Of a stretch of DNA of 64,000 nt, positions 8,463-17,333 are shown piece by piece. The stretch comes from Flavobacterium ajazii (GTDB lineage Bacteria; Bacteroidota; Bacteroidia; Flavobacteriales; Flavobacteriaceae). The stretch covers positions 1 to 64,000 of the forward strand of contig NZ_JAAEHL010000011.1 of assembly GCF_010614725.1 (NCBI RefSeq), written 5' to 3'. Positions within the stretch are counted from its first letter, which is position 1. Every line of letters begins with the position of its first letter. A program made the translations under genes and the position numbers. The notes beneath the pieces are model-generated. The model had not been told where the DNA came from. It saw only the letters and a program-made list of their open reading frames with translations, and made no database searches.

Positions 8463-8492
8463 AAAAAGCTCCAGAGAAATCTGGAGCTTTTT
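8463..8492 (-). terminator. Intrinsic terminator of the S41 peptidase gene (bidirectional form)
   Basis: A perfect 13-bp stem (AAAAAGCTCCAGA / TCTGGAGCTTTTT) with a GAAA loop lies 30 bp beyond the stop at 8522. The interval 8217-8462 upstream of the amine oxidase presumably carries that operon's promoter, but no clear TAnnTTTG box was found. Confidence 0.85.
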
Positions 8493-8521
8493 GTCGGTTT
8501 TTGGAAGTACAAAACACGAAA

Positions 8522-10078
8522 TTATTTTGTTTTTATAAGTTTAAGTATAAATTCCATTTGTGTATCTTTTTGTTGGAAAAAATCATTTAAAGTAGGCCAT
8601 ACTTCATAGTCTGGTATAATACCGTGACCTTCCGGTTGGTTATCCTTCTTGGGAGCATCCTGTACCAGATTTACAATCGAAAATTGTGTTTTGATCTTTG
8701 AATTCGGAAGCTCATAAACCAGTGGAGTATGTCCATTATGACGATAGTAACCGCCCACAGTCTCAACACCAACGATAGTAACATTTTGAACATACCCTTT
8801 TACAAGAGAAGCAAAATGAGAAGCAGCTGATGCCACATTTTCATTAATCAAAAGATAAAGTTTGCCTCTAAAGAAGGGCGATTTAGGATAATAAACCGGA
8901 TTGTATTTTTGGTTTTGTATACTTATATTATTTTTGAAAACCGGATAAACATCTTTCAGATATGCTTTACCCATTTTCCTGGAAACACTATCCAGCCGCT
9001 CTGATGTTGAAACGCCCCAGAAATATTTTTCGTAAGGTAAAAAATTAGGGTCAAATATTATAGTAGCCTTTACATTTTCTTTGAATGATTTATCTGTGAG
9101 ATACATTACAGGCTGTTCAAAGTTAGGGTCACTGCCTCCGGGATTATTTCTAACATCAATGATCAGATTGGAAACTTTGTTTTTGTCAAGAGTGTTAAAA
9201 ATGCTGTCAAGGAATTGCACATACGGTTTAAACTTAGGATCGTCTGATCCCGATGCCATGCCAAACGATCTTAGGTTTAACAAACCTATAGCCGGATTAA
9301 GCATGCGAAAGCTATAAGCAGGTTGTTGCCTGAAATCGGTCAATTCAGTAACAGGGGCACTAAATCTGTTTTTAATGTTTGTTTCTCTTTCATGCAGCGT
9401 TACCGCAGGAAGTACCTTTTTTTTGGGAGATTCAGATTTTGGTGAGATATATTCTATAACAAATTCATCATGAAGACCATATTCCAGCAGATAGTTTATT
9501 CCAAACGATTTGTTTACACTGGCCGATAACTTTTCTGTAATAGTATAACCATCTGCTGTATAATATTTATAAAAAGATTGCATCAATTGTACATCATTTA
9601 CCCCATTAATGCTTTTTATTCTCGCACCGGGCGGTATATCCGATGATTGTCCATCGAAAATTATTTGTCCGTTAATATAGAGAAGAGGATAAGGGAAAAA
9701 TGATTTTTGTCTGTTTAGGAAATTTATTAAATCGAGGTTAGGAATGGTGTAGTTATGTACACTTCCTTCATAATCGGTCAGGCGGAGTATTATTTTGTAA
9801 AATTCGATAACACTCATAGGTTTTTTAATGCTTTTAATAGTACTGTTGTAGATACTGTCTATTTGTTTTTTAGAACGATATTGGTACAAGCCGGAATTTG
9901 ATTTTTTACGTATGGCAAGGAGCACTTTAAGATCCTCATGTATCTGTTTTTCCGAAAGCATTTTGTTGTACAGCAGTAAGCTGTCTTTTATGTTTTTATC
10001 AGGACTTTGTGCCTGAATTTTAAACGACAGAAAAAATAATAAGATGGTAGAAATTGATATCAGACTTTTATTATTCAT
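8522..10078 (-). CDS. S41 family peptidase, secreted
   Basis: The start is placed at the ATG at 10078, which gives 518 residues and a clean signal peptide (MNNKSLISISTILLFFLSFKIQAQ); an upstream ATG at 10144 would add a 22-residue extension without signal character. The C-terminal half has S41 features: the DVRNNPGG segment, the nucleophile region around ENVASAASHFASL, GVETVGG, and GHGIIPDYEVWP near the end. No canonical PDZ domain is obvious, though a GARIKSINGV segment in the middle is PDZ-like. It is probably periplasmic or surface-exposed and cleaves C-terminal regions of proteins. It is a single-gene unit. Confidence 0.88.
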   Translation of the reverse strand: MNNKSLISISTILLFFLSFKIQAQSPDKNIKDSLLLYNKMLSEKQIHEDLKVLLAIRKKSNSGLYQYRSKKQIDSIYNSTIKSIKKPMSVIEFYKIILRLTDYEGSVHNYTIPNLDLINFLNRQKSFFPYPLLYINGQIIFDGQSSDIPPGARIKSINGVNDVQLMQSFYKYYTADGYTITEKLSASVNKSFGINYLLEYGLHDEFVIEYISPKSESPKKKVLPAVTLHERETNIKNRFSAPVTELTDFRQQPAYSFRMLNPAIGLLNLRSFGMASGSDDPKFKPYVQFLDSIFNTLDKNKVSNLIIDVRNNPGGSDPNFEQPVMYLTDKSFKENVKATIIFDPNFLPYEKYFWGVSTSERLDSVSRKMGKAYLKDVYPVFKNNISIQNQKYNPVYYPKSPFFRGKLYLLINENVASAASHFASLVKGYVQNVTIVGVETVGGYYRHNGHTPLVYELPNSKIKTQFSIVNLVQDAPKKDNQPEGHGIIPDYEVWPTLNDFFQQKDTQMEFILKLIKTK

Positions 10079-10598
10079 GAAGACAGATGATAATTTGATT
10101 ATAAAGAGGATTTGTGCACAATTAATTTGCTTCTGTAAAGTCAATATTTATGGTTCTAATTTTCATAGTTTAAGATTTACTATTGACAATTCTTACAGAC
10201 TACTCTTGTGATAAAAATAAGATAAAATTTACATTATGACAAAAGAAAATGAATGAAATTAAAAACCGGAAGAATGTTAATTGACTAATTAATAGATGTT
10301 TGTTTTGATTCTATGATTTTAATGAGGACTACTGATAAAACTAATATTGATGTCTAAAAACTAGCAAACAGTACAGATATGAATAGTAATACAGGTTATA
10401 ACTTAAAATATTTAAAAAATTTTAGAAAGTAGCGCAAAGAAGACTTTCGCAACTATAATAATTAAGGGATATAAACTTTAGAATTTGAAGCTGAATTCGT
10501 ATATTGTTGTACTAAAATCAAATATGCAGGGCATATACATTTTAAAACAGTTGCCTTCAGATGGTTTTTAGTTCATTTTAATAGAAATAGTCCAGATT
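10079..10598. other. Intergenic stretch between divergent peptidase genes
   Basis: About 520 bp with promoters presumably for both flanking genes. No RNA or repeat was recognised. Short open stretches in the second half (around 10380-10590) are interrupted by stops and are not convincing as a gene. Confidence 0.4.
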
Positions 10599-12611
10599 AT
10601 GAAAAAAACATTAATGCTCTTCATTGTATGCTTAGCTTTTACAGCGTGCTCAAAACATCAGGGGAAAAAAAATATTGCAATCACTGGAATAGATTCCACA
10701 TTGCGGCCTGGGAATGATTTTTTTAGATATGTAAATGGTAAATGGTATGATTCGGTATCAATACCAGCCTCTCAAGCCGGAGTGGGTGCCTATATGTTTA
10801 TGAATTTCCCGCAACGAATGCGCCTGCAGGGAATATTGGACAGTGTTTCGAAAAGCGAGAATCCGGCAGGAAGTATAGCGCAAAAGGTAGGGGATTTTTA
10901 CGCATCAGGTATGGATACTGTAACGATTGACAAACGTGGTTATCAACCAATCAAACCGCTGCTTGCCAAAATTGAAGCCATTAGCGATTTACCTTCATTA
11001 ATGAACTTTGTAGTTAACGAAGTAAAAGCAGGCAATCCTTCTATTATAGGTTTTGGAGTGTCACCCGATGAAAAAAATAGCAGCATGAACATTGCTCAAC
11101 TTTATCAGACCGGCATCGGCTTGCCCGACAGGGATTATTATTTCAAATCAGATTCGTCAACTGTTGCCATACAGGAAGCATATAAAAAATACCTTGTTAC
11201 ATTGTTTCAACAAACGGGTAGCAATCCCGAAGAGGCTAAAAAGAGTGCCAATTTGGTTTACAGTATTGACAAACAACTCGCCATTTCGCATAAAACAAAA
11301 GTAGAACTTCGCGATGTGCAGGCAAATTATAATAAAACGGCTGTGGCAGATCTTGTAAAAAAACATCCTAATATAGGCTGGACTACTTTTTTAAATAATT
11401 TGGGTGCTAAAACTGATTTCATCAATGTAGGACAACCTGCCTATTATGATGCTCTAAATAAGCTTTTAAAAACTATCCCGATTAATGATTGGAAAATTTA
11501 CCTGAAAGCAAATTCTATAGAAAGATATGCAGATGATTTAAGCAAGCCTTTTGTCGATGCTTCATTTGAATATACCAAAGCGCTTTCTGGTCAGGCTGTT
11601 CAAAAATCACGTGGCGAAAAAATGGCAAATGTCGTAGACAATTACTTAGGCGAAGCATTAGGTGAATTGTATGTAAAGAAATATTTTTCAGAAGATGCCA
11701 AAAAACGTATGTTAATCCTCGTAAATAATCTGCAAAAAGCGTATGGCGAAAGAATTGATAAATTAGAATGGATGAGCCCTGTTACAAAACAAAAAGCTAA
11801 AGAAAAATTGTTTGCCATTACAAAGAAAATAGGATATCCGGATAAATGGAGAGACTATAGTAGTGTACATATCGCAAGAGATACCTATTTTGAAAATATG
11901 GTTTCGGCCTCAACAGCTGCATATCAATTTCAGTTGGAAAAATTGGGTAAGCCAGTCGATAAATCAGAATGGTATACTACACCTCCAACAGTTACGGCAT
12001 ATAATAACCCTACAGCAAATGAAATAGTTTTTCCGGCGGGTATTTTACAACCCCCATATTTTGATAATAATGCAGATGATGCGCTTAACTATGGAGGAAT
12101 TGGAATGGTTATAGGTCACGAAATAACCCATACTTTTGATGATCAGGGAGCTCAATATGACAAGGATGGCAACTTAAAAAACTGGTGGACAAAAGAGGAT
12201 TATGCGCAGTTTAAATCAAGAATACAACAGGTTATCAATTTGTATAGTACCTATACTGTTTTAGGTGATCTGCACATTAATGGTGCGATGACAGTGGGTG
12301 AAAATACAGCAGATATTGCCGGAATAGCTGTTGCCTATGATGCTTTTAAAATGACTCAGCAAGGACAAGGAAATACAAAAATTGACGGTTTTACTCCTGA
12401 CCAGCGCTTCTTTATTTCTATAGCCAAAATATGGAGAGTAAAAATGAAAGATGAGTTTCTGCGTTTGTGGATTAACAATAATCCACATTCTCCACCAAAT
12501 TGGCGTGTGAATGGCCCTTTAATGAATACAACACCTTTTTACGATGCATTTAATGTAAAACCCGGAGATAAAATGTTTTTACCGAAGAAAGACAGGATAA
12601 CAATTTGGTAA
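10599..12611 (+). CDS. pepO: M13 family zinc metallopeptidase (neprilysin/PepO-like), lipoprotein
   Basis: A 670-residue protein with a lipoprotein signal (LAFTAC, Cys17). The N-terminal M13 domain begins with the typical PGNDFFRYVNGKW. The catalytic domain has the zinc motif H507-EITH, the upstream NEIVFPAGILQPPYF substrate-groove segment, and the second zinc-ligand motif GENTADIAG with Glu568. The C-terminus ends in an IW tail as in many M13 members. Length matches the family. The enzyme would cleave small peptides at the cell envelope. It is a single gene, with a weak terminator at 12711-12735. The symbol is by family resemblance; the exact orthology was not tested. Confidence 0.93.
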   Translation: MKKTLMLFIVCLAFTACSKHQGKKNIAITGIDSTLRPGNDFFRYVNGKWYDSVSIPASQAGVGAYMFMNFPQRMRLQGILDSVSKSENPAGSIAQKVGDFYASGMDTVTIDKRGYQPIKPLLAKIEAISDLPSLMNFVVNEVKAGNPSIIGFGVSPDEKNSSMNIAQLYQTGIGLPDRDYYFKSDSSTVAIQEAYKKYLVTLFQQTGSNPEEAKKSANLVYSIDKQLAISHKTKVELRDVQANYNKTAVADLVKKHPNIGWTTFLNNLGAKTDFINVGQPAYYDALNKLLKTIPINDWKIYLKANSIERYADDLSKPFVDASFEYTKALSGQAVQKSRGEKMANVVDNYLGEALGELYVKKYFSEDAKKRMLILVNNLQKAYGERIDKLEWMSPVTKQKAKEKLFAITKKIGYPDKWRDYSSVHIARDTYFENMVSASTAAYQFQLEKLGKPVDKSEWYTTPPTVTAYNNPTANEIVFPAGILQPPYFDNNADDALNYGGIGMVIGHEITHTFDDQGAQYDKDGNLKNWWTKEDYAQFKSRIQQVINLYSTYTVLGDLHINGAMTVGENTADIAGIAVAYDAFKMTQQGQGNTKIDGFTPDQRFFISIAKIWRVKMKDEFLRLWINNNPHSPPNWRVNGPLMNTTPFYDAFNVKPGDKMFLPKKDRITIW

Positions 12612-12710
12612 ATACCCTGACACGACTAAGTATTCTAATGAAAAGCTGTGAAAAAGTCAGTAGACTGCACCCAAAAGCTTAGACTAATTTATAATTAAAT
12701 TTAATAATGG

Positions 12711-12740
12711 TGAGCTCGATATTGTATCGGGCTCATTCCT
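12711..12740 (+). terminator. Probable terminator of the M13 peptidase gene
   Basis: An 11-bp stem (TGAGCTCGATA / TATCGGGCTCA, one G-U pair in RNA) with a TTG loop is followed by TTCCTTTT, about 100 bp after the stop. The remaining sequence to 13067 holds nothing recognisable. Confidence 0.55.
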
Positions 12741-13067
12741 TTTAGGTTTAGTTTTATTCTATAGTATTTATATATCCAACGATTTCTTCTTTATAATTAA
12801 TTTAATAGAGAAGTATATTTCTTAAGATAAAAGTTATACAGAAGAAATTTTTTATAACAGCATTGTCAATATTAAGATGTTGTTTTAAGGGCAGAGACTT
12901 ATAAATGGTTTCATTTTCTCATGAAGACTTGAATAGGTAGTTGCAAAGTAGGCTCCGAAAGTTTTTTAGGATAACATAGTGTGATTATATGTTTGATGAA
13001 TACTTTGAAGAGCGGAATGAATAGATTAAATAATAACTTTACATTTTTCTAAATTAATTATATAATT

Positions 13068-14153
13068 ATGATCAATTTCAAAAAACTACAAGTGTTAGTT
13101 TTATTTGCTTTCATTTCATGCGGTTACGCACAGCAGTTTGTCAAGCCGGATAATAAAAGAATCAATTACACGGGGAGAGTAGATGTTTCGACAGATTCTA
13201 CTATGTTTTACTGGCCTGGTACTACAGCCGGGATAACCTTTAAAGGCTCGGGTGTTTCAGTAAAAATGAAGTCTTTTAAAGAGAAAGCATTTTTTTACGC
13301 CATAATCGACAAAGACGATAAAAAACCTTTTAAGTTTGAGACAGATAATACCCTTAGAACGATTGATATAGCTAAAAATCTTGGTTCGGGTACCCATACA
13401 TTAGAAATATATAAACTATCAAATTCTACATCAGTTAATGTATTTTATGGATTTGAACTTTATGGTCAGACAAAATTATTGAAGAATGCTGACCATCGTA
13501 TCAGGAAAATTGAATTCTATGGAAATTCAATTACAGCCGGGCATGGTGTAGATGTCCCCGAAGGGGGAAGAGACTCGGGAGCTCCGGAATATTTCAATAA
13601 TTATTATACCTATGCTGCTCTAACAGCGAGACATTATAATGCGAAACCATTTATTATTGCCCGAAGCGGAATAGGAATTACGGTAAGCTGGTTTCCTGAA
13701 ATTATGCCTGAGACATACAATCGTACTGCACCGCTGGATCCTTTAAGTAAATGGGATTTTACAAAGTACACGCCGGATATTGTAGTAGTTAATCTTTTTC
13801 AGAATGATTCCTGGATTGTAAACAGGCCGGAACATGAACAGTTTAAACGAAGATTTGGTACAGAGAAACCATCAGAAACCTTTATAATTCAATCTTATGC
13901 TGATTTTGTTCGTTCAGTTAGAAATAAATATCCGTCGGCGAGTATAATTTGTGCTTTAGGCAATATGGATGCTACCAGATCTGGTTCTGAATGGCCTGGC
14001 TATATCCAAAAGGCCGTTGATCAATTAAACGATAAAAAAATATATACCTTGGTTTTTCCCTATAAAGAAAGAGGAAACCATCCTGATAGAAAAGAACAGG
14101 AAGCAATGTCAAAACAGCTAATTGAATTTATTGATCGTAATATAAAATGGTAA
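13068..14153 (+). CDS. SGNH/GDSL hydrolase, CE2-like carbohydrate esterase
   Basis: A 361-residue secreted protein with a signal peptide (FAFISCGYAQ). Residues ~30-135 look like the beta-sandwich domain that precedes the hydrolase in CE2 esterases. The SGNH blocks follow: FYGNSITAGHG with nucleophile Ser154, LFQND with Asn246, and GNHPD with His338 and Asp340. This order and spacing match CE2-type deacetylases, which remove acetyl groups from plant polysaccharides such as glucomannan or xylan. No other carbohydrate gene is adjacent, so the substrate is uncertain. The start codon is directly supported by the signal peptide. Confidence 0.85.
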   Translation: MINFKKLQVLVLFAFISCGYAQQFVKPDNKRINYTGRVDVSTDSTMFYWPGTTAGITFKGSGVSVKMKSFKEKAFFYAIIDKDDKKPFKFETDNTLRTIDIAKNLGSGTHTLEIYKLSNSTSVNVFYGFELYGQTKLLKNADHRIRKIEFYGNSITAGHGVDVPEGGRDSGAPEYFNNYYTYAALTARHYNAKPFIIARSGIGITVSWFPEIMPETYNRTAPLDPLSKWDFTKYTPDIVVVNLFQNDSWIVNRPEHEQFKRRFGTEKPSETFIIQSYADFVRSVRNKYPSASIICALGNMDATRSGSEWPGYIQKAVDQLNDKKIYTLVFPYKERGNHPDRKEQEAMSKQLIEFIDRNIKW

Positions 14154-14220
14154 ATAGTCAGGCAATTGGAGCAAAAATAGAAGTATAAGAATCACATTTG
14201 TTTCGTCAAATTCCTGTCGC

Positions 14221-14275
14221 TCCCCCGAAGTGTTCCTTATGAAAATCTGCGTTAGAAAGGAACATTTCGGAGAGA
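14221..14275. repeat. REP-like palindromic element
   Basis: Two inverted arms (CCCCCGAAGTGTTCCTT and AAGGAACATTTCGGAGAG, two mismatches) flank a ~22-nt loop. One arm with its loop (CCGAAGTGTTCCTTATGAAAA) resembles the dispersed repeats at 1560-1597 and 16289-16326. The element lies between convergent genes, where it may also act as a transcription barrier. Confidence 0.6.
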
Positions 14276-14319
14276 GTTCGGATTGATGATTTTAATTTCT
14301 AAATTTAATTTCGTGCTAC

Positions 14320-15816
14320 TTATTCTTTTTTCAACCTTTTAAAATTCTCAATATATAAACCTTTGGCAGTATTTGTAGGGTTGAATGCAGCAAGGTTGTC
14401 AATTCTTAGAGACAAAGAAGTATCGGTGGTTTTAGCTGTAGTTCGCAGGGTTTGGCCTGTAATTAATTCGAGAGCTTTCTTTAAATAAGGATCTTTTACG
14501 TTTCCAAATTCAACCAGATTTAAGAAAGTGCTATATGGATTAATTTCGTAATCAGGTGTAATTTTCGTTGGATTTGCGTCTTTGTCTTTGTTATAATATG
14601 AAAATGTAATGGGTTGCAGTTGCCATTTGTGTTTAGTACTTCGATTGGTATAAGAGATATAATTATAAGCAGGAGAATCGTATAGCGTGTTGGATCCTAC
14701 AAATTTGCCAACCGTTTCTTCACCTATTGTGATTACGTTAATGTATTTTTTTAGACATTGAATGGTGAGTTCGCTGGCAGAAGCGGTTTGAAAACTTACC
14801 AGCACATATATTTTTGTCAAAGCAAGGCTGTTTATACTTTCTTCTCTCTGAAAAGTTGGTTCGTTATCAACCAGGTTAAAAATGTTTACTTTTTCGGAAA
14901 GATTTTCATAGCCGTCTTCACTATTGTGTTTATTATTGAAGTCTAAGTAAATATAGGGTTTGTTGGTAAAACTTCCGTTAATCATTTGTGCCAGAGCAAC
15001 TGCTGTTTCTAATGATCCTCCTCCATTGTATCTTAAATCCAAAACCAATTCGTTAATTCCATCCGATTGCATTTTAGCGAAAGCCGCATTGAGTTCGTCA
15101 TTATAATCGGATTTGAAACCATTATACACCAAATAACCAATATTTTTGCTGCCATATACTTTCTTTTCGTAATAAGCAACCGGGTTTTCATCAATATCAG
15201 CTTTTGTTACAGTTACAGTTCCTGTTTTATCTGTGGTTACTAAACTACTACTTGTTAATAGCACACTTGCTGCCAGAGTAATGGTAACTTGTGTATTTTC
15301 TAGCTGGTCATAATTACTTGCAGTAAGCTGGCTTCCATTTATTTTTGTAATAACGTCGCCTCTTTTTAATCCTGCTAGAGCTGCTGGTGAGCCGGGTACA
15401 ATGTAGTTAATTAAAGCCACCATATTTGTACCGGATGCGTCTTTAGGATAAATTGCATAACTAAAGCCACCTTTTTTTTCGACTTCTGCAATTTTTGAAA
15501 CATTCACTATTTCATTACTGTTTTCAATCCAGGAGAATCTATCGATAGTTCCTCTTTGATACAGGAGTGAATAAAAAAGCGCATCGGGAGTTTTTCCGTT
15601 AATAAATTTGTTATATGCTGTGGTAGAAGTGATTTTGCTGTCAGACAAATCAGCAACGTTGGGTTGCCAGTAGTACCAGGAATTCATAGCTTTCCAAACA
15701 AAGTTGTTAATCTCGTCAGGCTCGGTAGTTGTAGTTTCATTAGAATCAGAATCCTTGCTGCAAGCTGTAAAAATCAACCCTATAAGTAGTGTTTTAACAA
15801 TATATTTTAATTTCAT
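14320..15816 (-). CDS. S41 family peptidase with PDZ domain, lipoprotein
   Basis: The start is placed at the ATG at 15816, which gives 498 residues and a lipoprotein signal (LLIGLIFTAC, Cys19); the longer frame from 15879 has a non-signal extension. After a Ser/Thr/Asp-rich linker typical of Bacteroidota lipoproteins there is an N-terminal helical domain, a PDZ-like segment (GSPAALAGLKRGDVITKING) and the S41 catalytic domain, with LVLDLRYNGGG, the nucleophile region FQTASASELT and GEETVGK. It is anchored to the membrane and probably processes envelope proteins. A small lipoprotein gene diverges 44 bp upstream. Confidence 0.88.
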   Translation of the reverse strand: MKLKYIVKTLLIGLIFTACSKDSDSNETTTTEPDEINNFVWKAMNSWYYWQPNVADLSDSKITSTTAYNKFINGKTPDALFYSLLYQRGTIDRFSWIENSNEIVNVSKIAEVEKKGGFSYAIYPKDASGTNMVALINYIVPGSPAALAGLKRGDVITKINGSQLTASNYDQLENTQVTITLAASVLLTSSSLVTTDKTGTVTVTKADIDENPVAYYEKKVYGSKNIGYLVYNGFKSDYNDELNAAFAKMQSDGINELVLDLRYNGGGSLETAVALAQMINGSFTNKPYIYLDFNNKHNSEDGYENLSEKVNIFNLVDNEPTFQREESINSLALTKIYVLVSFQTASASELTIQCLKKYINVITIGEETVGKFVGSNTLYDSPAYNYISYTNRSTKHKWQLQPITFSYYNKDKDANPTKITPDYEINPYSTFLNLVEFGNVKDPYLKKALELITGQTLRTTAKTTDTSLSLRIDNLAAFNPTNTAKGLYIENFKRLKKE

Positions 15817-15860
15817 TATTTTTTCAATCGTTAAATTTGTGGATATAAAACGCCAAAAGT

Positions 15861-16241
15861 ATGAGAAATAGTATTCCAAAAGCCGTCTTTTTATTATTTT
15901 CTTTCGGATTTTTTTTTCTTTTTTCCTGTTCCCGACAACTTTTAGATGTTAAAAACCAAACGTATAAAAGTTATAACAGGAATAGTGAGAGAGGATATGT
16001 AGTTAGTTTTAAATTAAATGACGCTGCTGTTGTTCCTAAATCGATCGTGATTAATGGTATTATTCAGGATATAGCAAAAGAAAATAAAATTGGAGATACT
16101 TACCAGGTAAATGTGATTACACAAACTACCATAATTCATAATTACCAGGTAAAATTAGATAAAAAAGAAAATGGAATTTATTTTGAGAAAAATTCCAATA
16201 TATTTTTTCAGCCTGTAAAATTCAAATTAATCACAGACTAA
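15861..16241 (+). CDS. Small lipoprotein of unknown function
   Basis: A 126-residue protein with a lipobox (FLFSC, Cys23) after a Phe-rich hydrophobic stretch. The mature part is about 100 residues and looks like a single beta-sandwich, with charged turns and no catalytic motif. It is divergent from the S41 lipoprotein gene with only 44 bp between the start codons, so their promoters must overlap and the two may be co-regulated. The family is not recognised. Confidence 0.7.
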   Translation: MRNSIPKAVFLLFSFGFFFLFSCSRQLLDVKNQTYKSYNRNSERGYVVSFKLNDAAVVPKSIVINGIIQDIAKENKIGDTYQVNVITQTTIIHNYQVKLDKKENGIYFEKNSNIFFQPVKFKLITD

Positions 16242-16288
16242 TTGAAAAAGTTTAAATTACTTTTTTATAAATACAAGTAAATCAACTG

Positions 16289-16326
16289 CTCTCCGAAGTA
16301 TTCCTTATGAAAAGTTGTTCAAATGT
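16289..16326. repeat. Dispersed 38-bp repeat, copy 2
   Basis: Matches 1560-1597 at 33 of 38 positions. On the minus strand it reads TFEQLFIRNTSES, closed by stops on both sides, so here it is only a fragment. Confidence 0.6.
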
Positions 16327-16387
16327 TTAGATTATATGCATTTTAAATCCTCGATTGCCCTGAAACTCTTTTGGTAATTGAACTGTT

Positions 16388-16666
16388 TCAAAAGTCTTGT
16401 CTTCCAATAATGGTAATAATCTCTACCCTTTTATCTCCTTTAATTTGGTAGTAAATAGTATCAATACCACAAACACAATAACGATATCCTTTTTTAATGT
16501 GATCTGCAGATGGAAATAAAAAAGGATTTTCCTCTATTTTTTCAAAACAATCATAAAACATATTAAAATAGCTGTCAGCCTGATTAATACCAAACTTACT
16601 AACACCATAATAATAGATTCTTTTTAAATCTTCTTTGGCTTCACTACTTAAATAGTAGCTATACAT
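16388..16666 (-). CDS. parE: ParE/RelE-type toxin
   Basis: A 92-residue protein with the ParE pattern: an N-terminal SSEAKEDLKRIYYYGVSKFG helix, then NPFLFPSADHIKKGYRY, a central strand CGIDTIYYQI and a C-terminal IITIIGRQDF. Length and order match the ParE/RelE superfamily; ParE members inhibit DNA gyrase whereas RelE members cut mRNA, and the sequence does not settle which. It overlaps the upstream antitoxin gene by 8 nt, the standard antitoxin-first operon. Confidence 0.9.
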   Translation of the reverse strand: MYSYYLSSEAKEDLKRIYYYGVSKFGINQADSYFNMFYDCFEKIEENPFLFPSADHIKKGYRYCVCGIDTIYYQIKGDKRVEIITIIGRQDF

Positions 16667-16904
16667 TAGGCAGATCTTTTTTAAATTCGGCTAACATTTC
16701 TTCTCTCGTTTGTTTTTTTGTGAAACCGCTTTTTTCTCCCTTATCTATTTTAGCTCTCACAAATTCAAAATATTCTTCTTGTGAGCGAGCCTGCTTAATC
16801 AAATAGTTAATAGCTTCACTTTTACTGCTAAACTCTTCTGTATTAACCTGATTTTTCAACCACTCCTCATTAGGGGCAGTTAAGGATATACTTTGTCGTG
16901 TCAT
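16659..16904 (-). CDS. parD: ParD-type antitoxin
   Basis: An 81-residue protein with an N-terminal ribbon-helix-helix segment (RQSISLTAPNEEWLKNQV followed by KSEAINYLIKQA) and a charged C-terminal tail (KKQTREEMLAEFKKDL) that would bind the toxin. It neutralises the product of the overlapping toxin gene and represses the operon. A perfect 20-bp palindrome lies 19 bp upstream of its start, a good candidate operator. Confidence 0.9.
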   Translation of the reverse strand: MTRQSISLTAPNEEWLKNQVNTEEFSSKSEAINYLIKQARSQEEYFEFVRAKIDKGEKSGFTKKQTREEMLAEFKKDLPNV

Positions 16905-16922
16905 AATAATATAAATTATGGA

Positions 16923-16942
16923 TTGGTGTAAATTTACACCAA
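16923..16942 (-). promoter_or_regulatory. Palindromic operator of the parDE operon
   Basis: A perfect 20-bp palindrome centred between 16932 and 16933 (half-site TTGGTGTAAA) lies just upstream of the antitoxin start, where ribbon-helix-helix antitoxins usually bind for autorepression. Confidence 0.65.
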
Positions 16943-17333
16943 AACTTTTAAATTAAAAATAGATTTGAATGAAATAGTTTTTTCGAGCTTGATTAAGAAA
17001 CGATAGCGCGAAAATTCTTTCCGTGCACGTTCCTATATATTAATAAAAGTTGTTGTAAAGGATTTAGTTAAAAACTGGATTTTCTTTTTTTTTTATCTAT
17101 TAAAATATACTTTTCGAATACGGATTACAAATCCGCGTGATCGGGGGAGCTTTTTAAGGAGCTAAAATATGTTATACATACTTCTCTAGTTCTATAAAAT
17201 AAAATTGGCTTTTTTGATGTTTTTTCAAATAGATTTAGAATAATCATTTTAGATTTAAAAAAAACATGTATTAGCATAACCGAGTATATTTCTATGTGTC
17301 TCTTTAAGTTATAAAAATTCAAAATAGTATCTT
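16943..17333. other. Gene-free stretch with a short hairpin repeat
   Basis: AT-rich, without a convincing gene. A short hairpin with arms CGGAT / ATCCG lies around 17119-17134, followed by CGTGATCGGGG; it resembles small dispersed repeats common in this group. A minus-strand frame running through it is a product of the repeat. Confidence 0.4.

Noticed and set aside
10380..10590. Possible decayed gene upstream of the M13 peptidase
   Set aside because: Several stops in every frame and no recognisable motif; too weak to list.
17125..17322. 65-codon minus-strand frame ending SSPDHADL
   Set aside because: It reads through a short dispersed repeat, with no homology-like features, in a promoter region.
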